Assembly: GCF_003967575.1 (NCBI RefSeq)
Contig: NZ_BIFT01000002.1
Coordinates: forward strand, 2,170,001 to 2,234,000
DNA from: Dictyobacter alpinus
Lineage (GTDB): Bacteria; Chloroflexota; Ktedonobacteria; Ktedonobacterales; Ktedonobacteraceae
Direction: 5' to 3'
DNA: 64,000 nucleotides
Below, one piece after another: positions 1 through 8,220 of the stretch. Below the pieces are notes generated by a model, which worked only from the letters and a program-made list of their open reading frames with translations, made no database searches and was not told where the DNA came from. The position numbers and the translations under genes were made by a program. Within the stretch, counting starts at the first letter, position 1; each line of letters begins with the position of its first letter.

Positions 1-66
1 AAAGTAAGTCCCAGGGCCTTTTACCGTATCGGGCTAAAAGATGATGGAACGCCAGAAATCAGATAG
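1..66 (+). CDS. C-terminal tail of a gene starting before the window
   Basis: Frame 1 is open from the first base to a TAG at 64-66 and reads as a plausible 21-residue carboxy end (KVSPRAFYRI..., ending EIR). The next gene starts 53 bases on in the same direction. The piece is too short for a family call, and an open frame of this length could be chance. Confidence 0.35.
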   Translation, partial: KVSPRAFYRIGLKDDGTPEIR

Positions 67-119
67 ACTCAGAACTTTGAAATAGAGTGTATTCGCATAA
101 TGATGGGGGAAAAAAGCGC

Positions 120-950
120 ATGAACAAACGGTTATCGATCATTACGCTGATCATTATGCTGGTTATTGGCGGACTGATTGCAGGTATCTATTCTGGTCCC
201 ATTCAAAAGGCCCTGACACCAGCTATGACAAATGCTATGGGCAATAACAAAGCCCCACAGCCCCCGGCGATGCAGCCGAACAAGCCCGGGGCGAATCAGC
301 CAGGGCAAGCGAAGACTCCCAATGCCGGTGGCATGCCTAATCAAATGAATCCTAACCAGGCCAATGTGTTGGCCCAGGATACATTTCAGCGCACCAATCA
401 GCCATTTTGGGGACAATCTTCCGATGGTCGTAAATGGGAAGGGGATGCCAATACCTCAAAGGTGTTTTCTATTACTGGTGCTACAGGACTGATCTCTCAC
501 GGACAGGGTACCGCTAATGCTGTGCTGGGTACGGCCACTGACAATGTGGATGTGCTGGCTAATGGCTCGATCAATCAATTTGGCAACGGGGTCAATCTGG
601 GAGTGGTGTTACGCTGGACGAATGGACAAAACTGGTACAAGGCCCTGATTGACGGCCAGCATCTCAGTATCCTTAAAAGGGTTAATGGGACTTCTACCCA
701 GGTGCGCAGTGTGGGGTTTGATGCTCAAAACGACAAGCTATATAGTATCCGTTTTCGTGCGATTGGTGCCATGCTCTTCGCCAAAGTCTGGCGTAGCAAT
801 AGCCCGGAACCCAACAATTGGCAGATCAGCATCTCTGATCCTGAGCTCAAAACCGGACAAGCCGGCCTCCGTGTGGTTGTGCAGCCCACCACGGTAATCA
901 GTATTACATCATTTATAGTTACACCTGCCAACATGGGAAATGATCTATAA
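120..950 (+). CDS. Membrane-anchored extracytoplasmic protein with LamG/DUF1080-like domain
   Basis: 276 residues from the ATG at 120. That start is preferred over 87 because GGGGGA lies a few bases upstream and the protein then begins MNKRLS directly before a hydrophobic helix (about residues 5-24). A Pro/Gln/Asn/Gly-rich linker follows (about 40-85), then a C-terminal beta-rich domain (about 90-270) with the pattern of concanavalin-like/DUF1080 folds (GNGVNLGVVLRW, NWYKALIDG, LYSIRFRAIG). This suggests a secreted, membrane-tethered carbohydrate- or ligand-binding domain. No catalytic residues can be named. It lies upstream of the PP2C gene on the same strand with an 80-base gap, so co-transcription is possible. 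The fold is an inference from pattern; the membrane anchor is clear. Confidence 0.6.
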   Translation: MNKRLSIITLIIMLVIGGLIAGIYSGPIQKALTPAMTNAMGNNKAPQPPAMQPNKPGANQPGQAKTPNAGGMPNQMNPNQANVLAQDTFQRTNQPFWGQSSDGRKWEGDANTSKVFSITGATGLISHGQGTANAVLGTATDNVDVLANGSINQFGNGVNLGVVLRWTNGQNWYKALIDGQHLSILKRVNGTSTQVRSVGFDAQNDKLYSIRFRAIGAMLFAKVWRSNSPEPNNWQISISDPELKTGQAGLRVVVQPTTVISITSFIVTPANMGNDL

Positions 951-1030
951 AGGATAGTATGTATATGGAAGAGCCTGATATATGTACTGTGGTCACGTAA
1001 ATGATCTGAAGCAAAAAGTCTGGATGGAAA

Positions 1031-3157
1031 ATGATGAGCGAAAAATTAAAAGACGCCTATAGACAATATCGCTGGGTTAAGCTGGTCGCCTTAGCCGGTC
1101 TGGTGCTCGGCGGCCTGCTCCTCCTGGTCTGTTCAGGAGGCTTCCCACCCTGGGCCTGGCGTTTCCTGGTGCAGGTGTTACCGCAAATCCCGATCCTCTG
1201 GCAGATGCAGGGAGCCGCGATGCTGTTGCCACTGGTGGGTTTATGCCTGCTTTCGCTATCGCTCCTTGTTTTGTGGATAGTAATTGGTATCCTGTTGGTG
1301 AAAGTCATCAAACATATCTGGAATGATTTTCAGACCCGGCCAACCTCTTTTGCGGACGACCTGCGTGAAGCTGAGCTCATGGCTGAACAAGCCGTACAAG
1401 ATCAGGAACTGGCAGAGGAAGAAGAGGCACCCGCGCCAATGCCGATGCGCACCCGCTCTACTGCTACACTGGCGCAGCCGTCCCGGCCATATCAGCAGCC
1501 AGCGACTCGCCAGCCACGCTCTTCACGGCCGAGCCAGGATCCGCAGACGCAGCCCGTACCTGCCGCGCGTCAGGCCGCCTATGCCAGTGCGCCACGGGAG
1601 ATTAGTTTTCCTGGCCTGAGCTATCCAACACCAGTCTACCATGCGACCGGAAACAGTCCTGCGGCTCCCGCCGTCAACCGACGCACCACAGACCTGCGGC
1701 AGCCATCCTATCCACAGACTCAGCCCATACAACAGGATGATCTGCCAGAGTATCCAACTACACCCGCCAGAAGCTCGCGTAGACCTCTACGTAGCGTGCC
1801 ACCAGCCGCATTGCGTGAGCGGCCCGACACCTCGGAAGATGTGGATGTTGAGCATGCCTTTGCTGAAATGGCCGAGCGCGCGGAACGCCAGCAGGCGGAG
1901 CGTGAGCAGCAACAGGCGGCCTACAAACGCCAGCAATTTGAACTACAGCAGGCTGAATATGCGCGTCAACAATTCGAGCAAGAACAAGCTGAATATGCAC
2001 GTCAACAGCTTGAGCAAGAACAGGCCGAATACGAAGATGAGCCATTTGAACAAGAGCCGGAAGCATACGGTCAGCAGCAACTTGAGCAGGAGGATGGACT
2101 GGACGTAGATCTCTGGGAAACTCGTCCAGGTGACTTTGAAGACGACGATATTGACCTTGCGCAGTATGATACCCTGGCTGGTCTGGATGATACCATGCCT
2201 GGATCTGAGCGCGTTGCCCGTATGCAGGCGCAGGTCGCTGATTCAGGAGAATTCGACTTTGACCAGCAGCAGTATTTGCCGCCAGCAAAAAAGGTTAGGA
2301 CTGGTCCAGTTGCGACGACGACGACTGCCGATGCCGCGCCCCGTTTTGTGGTTGGCATTGGTCTGGATCCAGGACTTGCTCGTAAGGATTCTCCCAATGA
2401 AGATAGTCTGTTTGCTATTCAAGGTATCCGTGTGACCGATGAGGGCTCTAAGCCGGCAGGACTCTTTATGGTCGCGGATGGCATGGGTGGACATGCCAAT
2501 GGCCGTGAGGCAAGCCGGACGGCGATCCATGCTATCAGTGATGTGATTGCACCTGCGCTGCTGCGCGATGTCAGTGGGAGTAGCGCCAAAGAAGAAAAGA
2601 CCCTGTTCCAGGATATGCTCAAGGATGGGGTCCACCAGGCCAACCTGGCCCTCTATCGCCGTAACCGTGAACGGACACGGATGATGGGCACCACCATCAC
2701 AGCAGCCCTGGTAGTGGATCGTATGGCTTATATCGTCAATGTTGGTGATAGTCGCACCTATCTGTATCGCTCCAATCAGGGACTGACACAGATCACCCAC
2801 GACCACTCGGTTGTTGCCCGCCTTGTTGAGGATGGGGTAATCACGCGTGACGAGGTCTATACCCATCCACAACGCAATCAGATCTATCGCTGCCTTGGTG
2901 AGCATGCCTCAGTTGAAATTGACTCGTTCGCCATTCCCCTACAAGTCAACGACATCCTGTTACTTTGCTCAGACGGCTTATGGGAAATGATACGCGATCC
3001 CGCCATTGAAAAAATCATCGCATCATCCGCGCACAACCCATCTCAGATGAGCGCCATGCTTGTCCAGGCAGCCCTCAATCACGGAGGCGCCGACAACATC
3101 AGCGTCATCGCCGTTGGCCTCACCAGCGGCGATGATGCCGACAACTGGATGCTCTAA
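1031..3157 (+). CDS. Membrane-anchored PP2C-type Ser/Thr protein phosphatase
   Basis: 708 residues. Two hydrophobic helices (about 17-37 and 55-92) are followed by a long Pro/Gln/Arg-rich linker (about 115-290). Next come five tandem 12-residue units of the type QAEYARQQFEQE (about 294-354), predicted coiled coil or extended. A complete C-terminal PP2C (PPM) domain occupies about 440-700. Catalytic metal-binding signatures are all present: NEDSLF, VADGMGGHANG (first Asp of the metal site, about residue 480), GTTITAA, GDSRTYLY, DHSVV, CSDGLWE and GGADNIS. Known PP2C enzymes of this class (PrpC/Stp) reverse Ser/Thr kinase phosphorylation. The kinase-like protein at 22480-23964 is a conceivable partner but is not linked. 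The start is the ATG pair at 1031/1034 with a weak GGATGGA site. The unusual part is the repeat-rich linker between the membrane and the catalytic domain. Confidence 0.88.
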   Translation: MMSEKLKDAYRQYRWVKLVALAGLVLGGLLLLVCSGGFPPWAWRFLVQVLPQIPILWQMQGAAMLLPLVGLCLLSLSLLVLWIVIGILLVKVIKHIWNDFQTRPTSFADDLREAELMAEQAVQDQELAEEEEAPAPMPMRTRSTATLAQPSRPYQQPATRQPRSSRPSQDPQTQPVPAARQAAYASAPREISFPGLSYPTPVYHATGNSPAAPAVNRRTTDLRQPSYPQTQPIQQDDLPEYPTTPARSSRRPLRSVPPAALRERPDTSEDVDVEHAFAEMAERAERQQAEREQQQAAYKRQQFELQQAEYARQQFEQEQAEYARQQLEQEQAEYEDEPFEQEPEAYGQQQLEQEDGLDVDLWETRPGDFEDDDIDLAQYDTLAGLDDTMPGSERVARMQAQVADSGEFDFDQQQYLPPAKKVRTGPVATTTTADAAPRFVVGIGLDPGLARKDSPNEDSLFAIQGIRVTDEGSKPAGLFMVADGMGGHANGREASRTAIHAISDVIAPALLRDVSGSSAKEEKTLFQDMLKDGVHQANLALYRRNRERTRMMGTTITAALVVDRMAYIVNVGDSRTYLYRSNQGLTQITHDHSVVARLVEDGVITRDEVYTHPQRNQIYRCLGEHASVEIDSFAIPLQVNDILLLCSDGLWEMIRDPAIEKIIASSAHNPSQMSAMLVQAALNHGGADNISVIAVGLTSGDDADNWML

Positions 3158-3284
3158 GCGCTTCTTTTAAATCTATGAGCGGCGAAATGCTGAAAAATGG
3201 ATGCTCTAAGGGTTTTAAATCTATGAAATGCGCGCAAGGCGCGCATTTCATAGATTTAAAAGAAGGGTGGGTGCTTTAGCACCC
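3147..3284. repeat. Partial duplication and strong hairpins after the PP2C gene
   Basis: TGGATGCTCTAAG, which includes the PP2C stop codon, recurs at 3198-3210, and TTTTAAATCTATGA recurs downstream of each copy, so the gene end has been partly duplicated. The second copy opens a 23-bp perfect stem at 3213-3235/3239-3261 with a 3-base loop and a GC-rich tip. A second hairpin at 3269-3275/3278-3284 (GGGTGCT/AGCACCC) follows. The unit probably acts as a transcription stop for the PP2C gene, though no clear T-run follows. Confidence 0.7.
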
Positions 3285-3309
3285 GCGTATGGCAGGCTGT
3301 ACCTTCCCC

Positions 3310-3340
3310 GGTAAGGGTGTGAGTTTAACACACCCTTACC
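3310..3340. terminator. Hairpin between PP2C and GNAT genes
   Basis: 12-bp perfect arms (GGTAAGGGTGTG and its complement) at 3310-3321 and 3329-3340 with a 7-base loop. There is no T-tract, so the terminator role is inferred from position only. Confidence 0.4.
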
Positions 3341-3423
3341 TCAATCCCCCACAAACACCTTGACAAGCCTATTCCTGAGGCGTAAGGTGTCCGCAACAAA
3401 AAAAATCGCCAATGGAAGATAAC

Positions 3424-3966
3424 ATGAAACAACTAACAACTACCCACCTAACCCTACGAGAATTTGAACGCACAGACTGGCAAGCAGTCTACGCCTACGA
3501 AACAGACCCGCAGGTAGCACCCTACCTGGCCTACTCCTCCTCAACACCAGACGAATGTCAAAGCGACCTGGACTTCCTGGTAGAACACCAGCATGATCCC
3601 CATCGCATCCTCTTTCATCTCGCCATCGTCTTACGGCGCCAGAAGCAACTGATAGGCACCTGTGGCTTAAAGCTCACCAATCGTGAGGTACACGAAGCTG
3701 AACTGGGCTATGCCTTACATAGCAGCCACTGGGGCCATGGTTATATGACCGAAGCCGTACGTGCCATGGTCAACTATGGCTTCAAGACCTTACAATTGCA
3801 GCGCATCATTGGCATCTGCACCCCCGAAAATACCGCCTCCATCCGTGTCATGCAAAAAATTAGCATGCAACAAGAAGGTCATTTGCGTGCGAACAAAATG
3901 ATTAAAGGTGTTATATGTGACTCACTGATATTTTCCATTCTTGAGCGCGAATGGAAAATATTTTAG
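3424..3966 (+). CDS. GNAT-family N-acetyltransferase (RimJ/RimL type)
   Basis: 180 residues from the ATG at 3424, preceded by GGAAG at a five-base spacing; the upstream ATG at 3412 lacks such a site. The sequence follows the RimJ/RimL acetyltransferase pattern: N-terminal LTLREFERTDW; mid-region LAIVLRRQKQLIGTCGL; acetyl-CoA pyrophosphate loop HWGHGYMTEAVRAM (about 105-120); then the standard GICTPENTASIRVMQK and a final hydrophobic strand. Such enzymes transfer acetyl from acetyl-CoA to an amino group of a protein terminus or small molecule. The substrate cannot be told. It is monocistronic by position, with hairpins on both sides. Confidence 0.85.
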   Translation: MKQLTTTHLTLREFERTDWQAVYAYETDPQVAPYLAYSSSTPDECQSDLDFLVEHQHDPHRILFHLAIVLRRQKQLIGTCGLKLTNREVHEAELGYALHSSHWGHGYMTEAVRAMVNYGFKTLQLQRIIGICTPENTASIRVMQKISMQQEGHLRANKMIKGVICDSLIFSILEREWKIF

Positions 3967-4016
3967 TTCCCAAAATGATAAGATGTGATAGAATGCAATA
4001 GCATGCTTAAATATAT

Positions 4017-4058
4017 ATCAAGTAAGATTTATAAAAAGTACTTCTGATCTTACTTGAT
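4017..4058. terminator. Inverted repeat after the GNAT gene
   Basis: Arms ATCAAGTAAGAT (4017-4028) and ATCTTACTTGAT (4047-4058) are perfect 12-bp complements with an 18-base loop, 50 bases after the GNAT stop. It could be a weak terminator, or an operator for the following gene. Confidence 0.4.
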
Positions 4059-4116
4059 TACTAAGAATGTAACCTGTTATAGAATTTGGGTTCTACATGT
4101 TTGAAGGGAGCTTTGT

Positions 4117-5178
4117 ATGCCTCATTCTCACCTTGAGAGTGGATTGGATAGTATTGGTCACCAGTTTCAACTGTTTGCTCAAAGAGAAAGTGAAGCCAAT
4201 TTTTCCCCGCTTTATAGCTTCCTTGCTCGCAACATCGCCACCGATCCAGCCATGCTCGCCCTGGCCAGCCGGGCCAGGCCTGACCAGCCGGTAGCTAATA
4301 TATTTCTGGCCGCAGTCCACTATTTATTATTAGGTGGGATACAGCATCCTCTGGCCAAATTTTATCCAGATCTGACTTCATCGCCTATGATATTGAGAGG
4401 TGTCTATCCAGCTTTTCGCTCTTTTTGCCAGCAATACGAGGAACAGTTAAGTGAGATCATCAGTACACAGCGCGTCCAGACCAACGAAGTCTGCCGCTGT
4501 GCCTGTCTGTTACCTGTATTTGAAATAGTTTCGCAACTTGGCCGTAAGCGTCCATTAGCCATTATTGAGATAGGCACCAGTGCCGGTTTAAATCTGCTCT
4601 GGGACCAATATGGATACAGGTATGGCAATGCTCTGTACTCAGGTGTAAGGACATCGGCAGTCCAGCTGGACTGCAAGCTACGAGGACAGAAGGTGCCGCC
4701 GTTGCCCGTTGAATTGCCGGAAGTGACGTTGCGTGTCGGGCTCGATCTGCATCCTCTCAACATCACTAATCCAGATGCCGTACTCTGGCTGCGTGCATTG
4801 ATCTGGCCCGAACATAAAGAGCGTGTAACACGTTTACAGAATGCACTGGAAATCGCCAGGCAACAGAGGCCCCTGGTCATGGCCGGTGACGCACTTAAAT
4901 TATTACCAGGTATTATGGCCAATATACCTGCCGACACCACCTTGTGTGTTTTCCATTCCTTTACCACTAACCAGATGTCCGAGACGGCTCGCAATGAGCT
5001 CTCGAATATACTCGTCACAGCCAGCCATACACGCGAGATTTTCCGCATTGCCTATGAGGCTACCGCGGACTCAATAGATCCTACTATCGATCTCTATCTC
5101 TATCTAAAAGGGTTAGAAAACAGACAGACATTGGCGCACGCCGCACCGCATGGGAACTGGCTGGAATGGCTCGCCTAG
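4117..5178 (+). CDS. DUF2332 family protein
   Basis: 353 residues. The start has AAGGGAG six bases upstream. The sequence matches the DUF2332 pattern: an N-terminal helical region (FQLFAQRESEANFSPLY), LLGGIQHPLAKFYPDL, the central glycine-rich signature IIEIGTSAGLNLLWDQYGY (about 149-167), LDLHPLNITNPDAVLWLRAL, and C-terminal FHSFTTNQMSETARNEL. The GTSAGLNL stretch resembles a SAM-dependent methyltransferase motif I, but no function is established for the family. The gene stands alone between the GNAT gene and queF. Confidence 0.8.
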   Translation: MPHSHLESGLDSIGHQFQLFAQRESEANFSPLYSFLARNIATDPAMLALASRARPDQPVANIFLAAVHYLLLGGIQHPLAKFYPDLTSSPMILRGVYPAFRSFCQQYEEQLSEIISTQRVQTNEVCRCACLLPVFEIVSQLGRKRPLAIIEIGTSAGLNLLWDQYGYRYGNALYSGVRTSAVQLDCKLRGQKVPPLPVELPEVTLRVGLDLHPLNITNPDAVLWLRALIWPEHKERVTRLQNALEIARQQRPLVMAGDALKLLPGIMANIPADTTLCVFHSFTTNQMSETARNELSNILVTASHTREIFRIAYEATADSIDPTIDLYLYLKGLENRQTLAHAAPHGNWLEWLA

Positions 5179-5434
5179 CGGCATCACTTCACATGCCTCT
5201 TTACTGGTCTGTCTTACGCATCAAGCAGTGTGGCTTGAACAGGCCAGTACGATCAGCCAGAAGAAACACGAGATCGCCTCTTTTTTGGACCTCCATACTA
5301 GGACTGGATTCTGTCGCAGCAAAACCCCCATATGACATGGCTGTTCATGGTGATTTTTTGGGGTAAAATCTGTTGCATAATGTGATATCGTTGCTATTGG
5401 AAGAATCATTTTACCACTATGTGGGAGGTCAATT
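5179..5434 (+). promoter_or_regulatory. Leader region before the queuosine genes
   Basis: A 256-base gap with no convincing ORF. It must hold the promoter for queF-queC. I looked for the preQ1-I riboswitch pattern (short C-rich hairpin plus A-rich tail before the ribosome site) and did not see it. Confidence 0.3.
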
Positions 5435-5884
5435 ATGCAAGAAACTGAACAGACGCGCGTGCCCGGTCGTTATGGCTTTGAAGAAATTGCAGCCAATCAG
5501 CTTGAGGCCTGGCCTAACTCTTATACTGATCGTGATTATGTCACGCACTTTGAGATTCCTGAATTTACCTGTCTTTGTCCCCGCTCGGGCTTTCCCGATT
5601 TTGCTACAATCATTGTCGACTATGTACCAGACAAAAGCGTTGTTGAATTGAAGAGCTTAAAGTTGTATATTAATACCTATAGAAACCGTCAGATCAGCCA
5701 TGAGGCATCGGCCAATGCCATTCTGGATGATCTGGTTGCATTGCTTGCACCACGTTGGATGAGGGTGGTTGGAGACTTTACCGTGCGTGGCAATATCAAA
5801 ACTGTAATTACGACCGAGTATGCCCACCCCGAATATACTGGTCCACGACCCGAATTGAAACGCTACTTGCCCGCTAACGGCTAG
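5435..5884 (+). CDS. queF: NADPH-dependent 7-cyano-7-deazaguanine reductase
   Basis: 149 residues, the usual length of the short (unimodular) QueF. GGGAGG precedes the ATG. It reduces the nitrile of preQ0 to the aminomethyl group of preQ1 using two NADPH, in the cytoplasm. Visible signatures are TCLCPRSGFPDFAT, with the thioimide-forming cysteine in CPRSG (about residue 50); ELKSLKLY, the QueF substrate/NADPH motif (about 69-76); SHEASANAILDDL; and GDFTVRGNI. It is first in the run queF-queC-queD-queE-folE, with 42 bases to queC. That order supports a complete preQ0 to preQ1 route. Confidence 0.95.
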   Translation: MQETEQTRVPGRYGFEEIAANQLEAWPNSYTDRDYVTHFEIPEFTCLCPRSGFPDFATIIVDYVPDKSVVELKSLKLYINTYRNRQISHEASANAILDDLVALLAPRWMRVVGDFTVRGNIKTVITTEYAHPEYTGPRPELKRYLPANG

Positions 5885-5926
5885 TCTTTTCTCTGCATCT
5901 TCATCGCATTCAGAAAGGAAATCTTT

Positions 5927-6670
5927 ATGCCTACAAACAACCGGGCAGTTTTAATTGTCAGCGGAGGCATGGACAGTTGTGTACTGGCCCACTACTACGC
6001 TGCCGCGGGCTTCCACCTGCACCTGCTTTCGTTCGACTACGGGCAAAAGCACGTCAAGGAGCTCACCTACGCCGAGCGCTATATCAACGATCTGCGTACA
6101 CGCTATAGCCAGCTTGAGATCGCTCATGATACTATTGATCTACCAATTGCCAGTCTGCTGACCAATTCGGACTCAGCCCTGATCAATACTGAACGTGAGA
6201 TGCCTCATGGTCATTATACCGATGACAGCATGAAGGCCACCGTCGTACCCTATCGCAATCCAAACATGCTCCTGCAAGCCGCGACCGTCGCCTGGAACGA
6301 GCATGCCAGCGTGGTAGCCTACGCCGCCCACCAGGGAGATTACTCACAGTATCCTGACTGCCGTAAAATTTTTGTGGACGCCTTTAACGACATGCTCGCC
6401 GTAGCCATGGAAGGGCAGAAGATCGAAGTTGAATCGCCATTTATGCGCTTCACCAAAGCCCAGATTGCCCAACTTGGAGCTAGCCTGAAGGTACCCTTTG
6501 AGCTAACCTGGAGCTGCTACGAAGGCGGCAATTCAGGACTTGGCGATCAACACTGTGGCATCTGCGGTACCTGTGTCGAAAGATACGAAGCCTTCAAAAT
6601 CGCCGGCATACCTGATCCAACCACCTATGCCAACGATCCAGAACAGTATCTACACATCCCAGGCAAATAA
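5927..6670 (+). CDS. queC: 7-cyano-7-deazaguanine (preQ0) synthase
   Basis: 247 residues, family-typical, with AAAGGA upstream. QueC converts 7-carboxy-7-deazaguanine to preQ0 using ATP and ammonia. The N-terminal PP-loop SGGMDSCVLAHYY (about 11-23) binds ATP. YGQKHVKEL and the VPYRNPNML segment are characteristic. The C-terminal zinc site is CYEGG...GDQHCGICGTCVERYEAF, giving the C-x8-C-x2-C-x2-C ligand set (about 201-215). It is followed by a 270-base gap filled with stem-loop repeats before queD, so transcription may be attenuated there. Confidence 0.96.
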   Translation: MPTNNRAVLIVSGGMDSCVLAHYYAAAGFHLHLLSFDYGQKHVKELTYAERYINDLRTRYSQLEIAHDTIDLPIASLLTNSDSALINTEREMPHGHYTDDSMKATVVPYRNPNMLLQAATVAWNEHASVVAYAAHQGDYSQYPDCRKIFVDAFNDMLAVAMEGQKIEVESPFMRFTKAQIAQLGASLKVPFELTWSCYEGGNSGLGDQHCGICGTCVERYEAFKIAGIPDPTTYANDPEQYLHIPGK

Positions 6671-6676
6671 GTCCAG

Positions 6677-6870
6677 GATGTAAGCGGGATAGTTAAGGAC
6701 GGCAACCCCTTAACCTGGGATGTCAGAGATCAAGCGGGATAGTTAAGGACGGCAATCCCTTACCTGGGATGTCAGGGAGTAAGTGGATAGTTAAGGACGG
6801 CAACCCCTTACCTGGGATGTCAGAGATCAAGCGGGATTGTTAAGGGCGGCGAGCCCTTAACCTGGGGTCC
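6677..6870. repeat. Four tandem ~49-bp stem-loop repeats between queC and queD
   Basis: The core AGCGGGATAGTTAAGGACGG recurs at about 6683, 6733, 6782 (first base changed region) and 6830, so the period is 48-50 bases. Each unit ends in CTTA(A)CCTGGGATGTCAG or close to it. In each unit TTAAGG pairs with the downstream CCTTAA to give a short stem; in unit 4 both arms change together (TTAAGGG/CCCTTAA), which keeps pairing. There is no ORF across it. It could modulate expression between queC and queD, or be a simple expansion. Confidence 0.8.
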
Positions 6871-6885
6871 GGGGCTGTGCCCCGG
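6869..6885. terminator. GC hairpin at the end of the queC-queD repeat array
   Basis: CCGGGG/CCCCGG arms with a 5-base loop, followed by GTTTATC. It may be a weak terminator or pause; the downstream queD has its own ribosome site. Confidence 0.4.
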
Positions 6886-6946
6886 TTTATCCCCCCTCCC
6901 CCTGCCACCGCAGGTGGCATTTAACACCATAATGCGAGGAAATCTG

Positions 6947-7402
6947 ATGACTAAATACGCAATAATCACCAAAGAATTCACTTTTGAAGCCGCGCATCAC
7001 CTACCGAATCATCGCGGCAAATGTCGTCGCCCTCATGGTCATTCCTATCGCCTCCAGATTTCCTTGCGCGGACCCATTATAGAAGCGCCAGGCGAATCCA
7101 GTGATGGCATGGTCATGGATTTCGACGACCTGAAAAGCATTGTCAATACCACCATTATCGACAACCTCTCAGATGCTGTACCGCGTGGAGACGCAGCGGG
7201 CCCGCTGGAAAAAGGTGGCATGGATCATAACGACCTCAACACCATTACCGGCATCCGAACGACCGCTGAAAACCTGGTACACTGGATCTGGGACGCCCTG
7301 GTAGCAGGCGGTATACCCGATCCACTACTTTACCGCATCAGATTATGGGAAACGGAAAAAGGATATGTGGAGATTACGCAGGCAGAGCGCGGGGAGGTAT
7401 AG
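6947..7402 (+). CDS. queD: 6-carboxy-5,6,7,8-tetrahydropterin synthase
   Basis: 151 residues from the ATG at 6947, with GCGAGGA upstream; the longer frame starting at 6914 has no ribosome site. QueD turns 7,8-dihydroneopterin triphosphate into 6-carboxytetrahydropterin. Visible motifs are FEAAHHLPNHRGKCRRPHGHSY, here split: zinc ligand His in EAAHHLP, Cys in GKCRRPHG, and the two His of HGHSY. DHNDLN carries the catalytic His/Asp, TAENLVHWIW and RLWETEKGYVEI follow. It ends three bases before queE, so the two are translationally close. Confidence 0.95.
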   Translation: MTKYAIITKEFTFEAAHHLPNHRGKCRRPHGHSYRLQISLRGPIIEAPGESSDGMVMDFDDLKSIVNTTIIDNLSDAVPRGDAAGPLEKGGMDHNDLNTITGIRTTAENLVHWIWDALVAGGIPDPLLYRIRLWETEKGYVEITQAERGEV

Positions 7403-7405
7403 AGT

Positions 7406-8167
7406 ATGACACAGACCATAGAGAATAATCGCGTGCGCACAAAAACCATTCAGGTTTCCGAGATCTTTGGTCCCACCATTCAAGGTGAAGGGGCACTGAT
7501 CGGAAAACCAACCGTTTTTGTCCGTACGGGCGGATGTGACTATCGCTGCGCATGGTGCGACAGCCTGTATGCTGTGTTACCCGAGCATAAAGCTGAATGG
7601 GCATCCATGGATACCCGGCAGGTTTTCGCGGAAATACAACGCCTCTCCAATAACACACCTATTCTGGTGACGCTCTCCGGTGGAAATCCCGCCATTCAGC
7701 CGCTCGAAGAACTCATTGATCTGGGTCATCAACATGGTTATACCTTTGCCATCGAGACCCAGGGGAGTGTCGCGCAGCCATGGTTTTCCAGTCTGGATTA
7801 CCTGACACTCTCTCCCAAGCCACCGAGTAGTAAGCAAGTGACTCGTTGGGAGCGTCTGGATCGTAGTATATTATACGCGACAACCAATAAGTACGATCGT
7901 GAAATACAAATCTGCCTCAAGATTGTTATCTTTAATGAGGAAGACTATGCTTATGCCAGATCTGTCGCGGAACGGTATCCTGCTTTACCCATGTACTTGC
8001 AGGCAGGAAACCATACACCACCGCAACAGGCTCAAGAGATAGATATATCTGGCATCCTGGATCGTATGGATTGGCTCATCCAGCGTACCATCGCGGACCG
8101 CTGGTATGAGGCGACGGTGCTTCCTCAACTGCATACATTGCTGTGGGGGAACAAGCGTGGCGTATAA
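7406..8167 (+). CDS. queE: 7-carboxy-7-deazaguanine synthase (radical SAM)
   Basis: 253 residues, starting 3 bases after queD with GGGGAGG upstream. It catalyses the radical-SAM ring contraction of 6-carboxytetrahydropterin to 7-carboxy-7-deazaguanine. EIFGPTIQGEGALIGKPTVF is the family N-terminus. The [4Fe-4S] cluster motif is CDYRCAWC (C-x3-C-x2-C, about 36-43). VTLSGGNPAIQP is the glycine-rich SAM-binding strand, and TLSPKPPSS is also typical. The member is complete. Confidence 0.95.
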   Translation: MTQTIENNRVRTKTIQVSEIFGPTIQGEGALIGKPTVFVRTGGCDYRCAWCDSLYAVLPEHKAEWASMDTRQVFAEIQRLSNNTPILVTLSGGNPAIQPLEELIDLGHQHGYTFAIETQGSVAQPWFSSLDYLTLSPKPPSSKQVTRWERLDRSILYATTNKYDREIQICLKIVIFNEEDYAYARSVAERYPALPMYLQAGNHTPPQQAQEIDISGILDRMDWLIQRTIADRWYEATVLPQLHTLLWGNKRGV

Positions 8168-8220
8168 AACCCTCGTGAGGGCAACGCAGCGAAATGCACT
8201 GAAATGAGGATAAATAAATT

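Noticed and set aside
5179..5434. preQ1 riboswitch before queF
   Set aside because: The characteristic short hairpin, C-rich loop and A-rich tail were not found; only a plain leader is visible.
6677..6870. CRISPR array
   Set aside because: The repeats touch each other with no unique spacers of constant length, and no cas genes are present.
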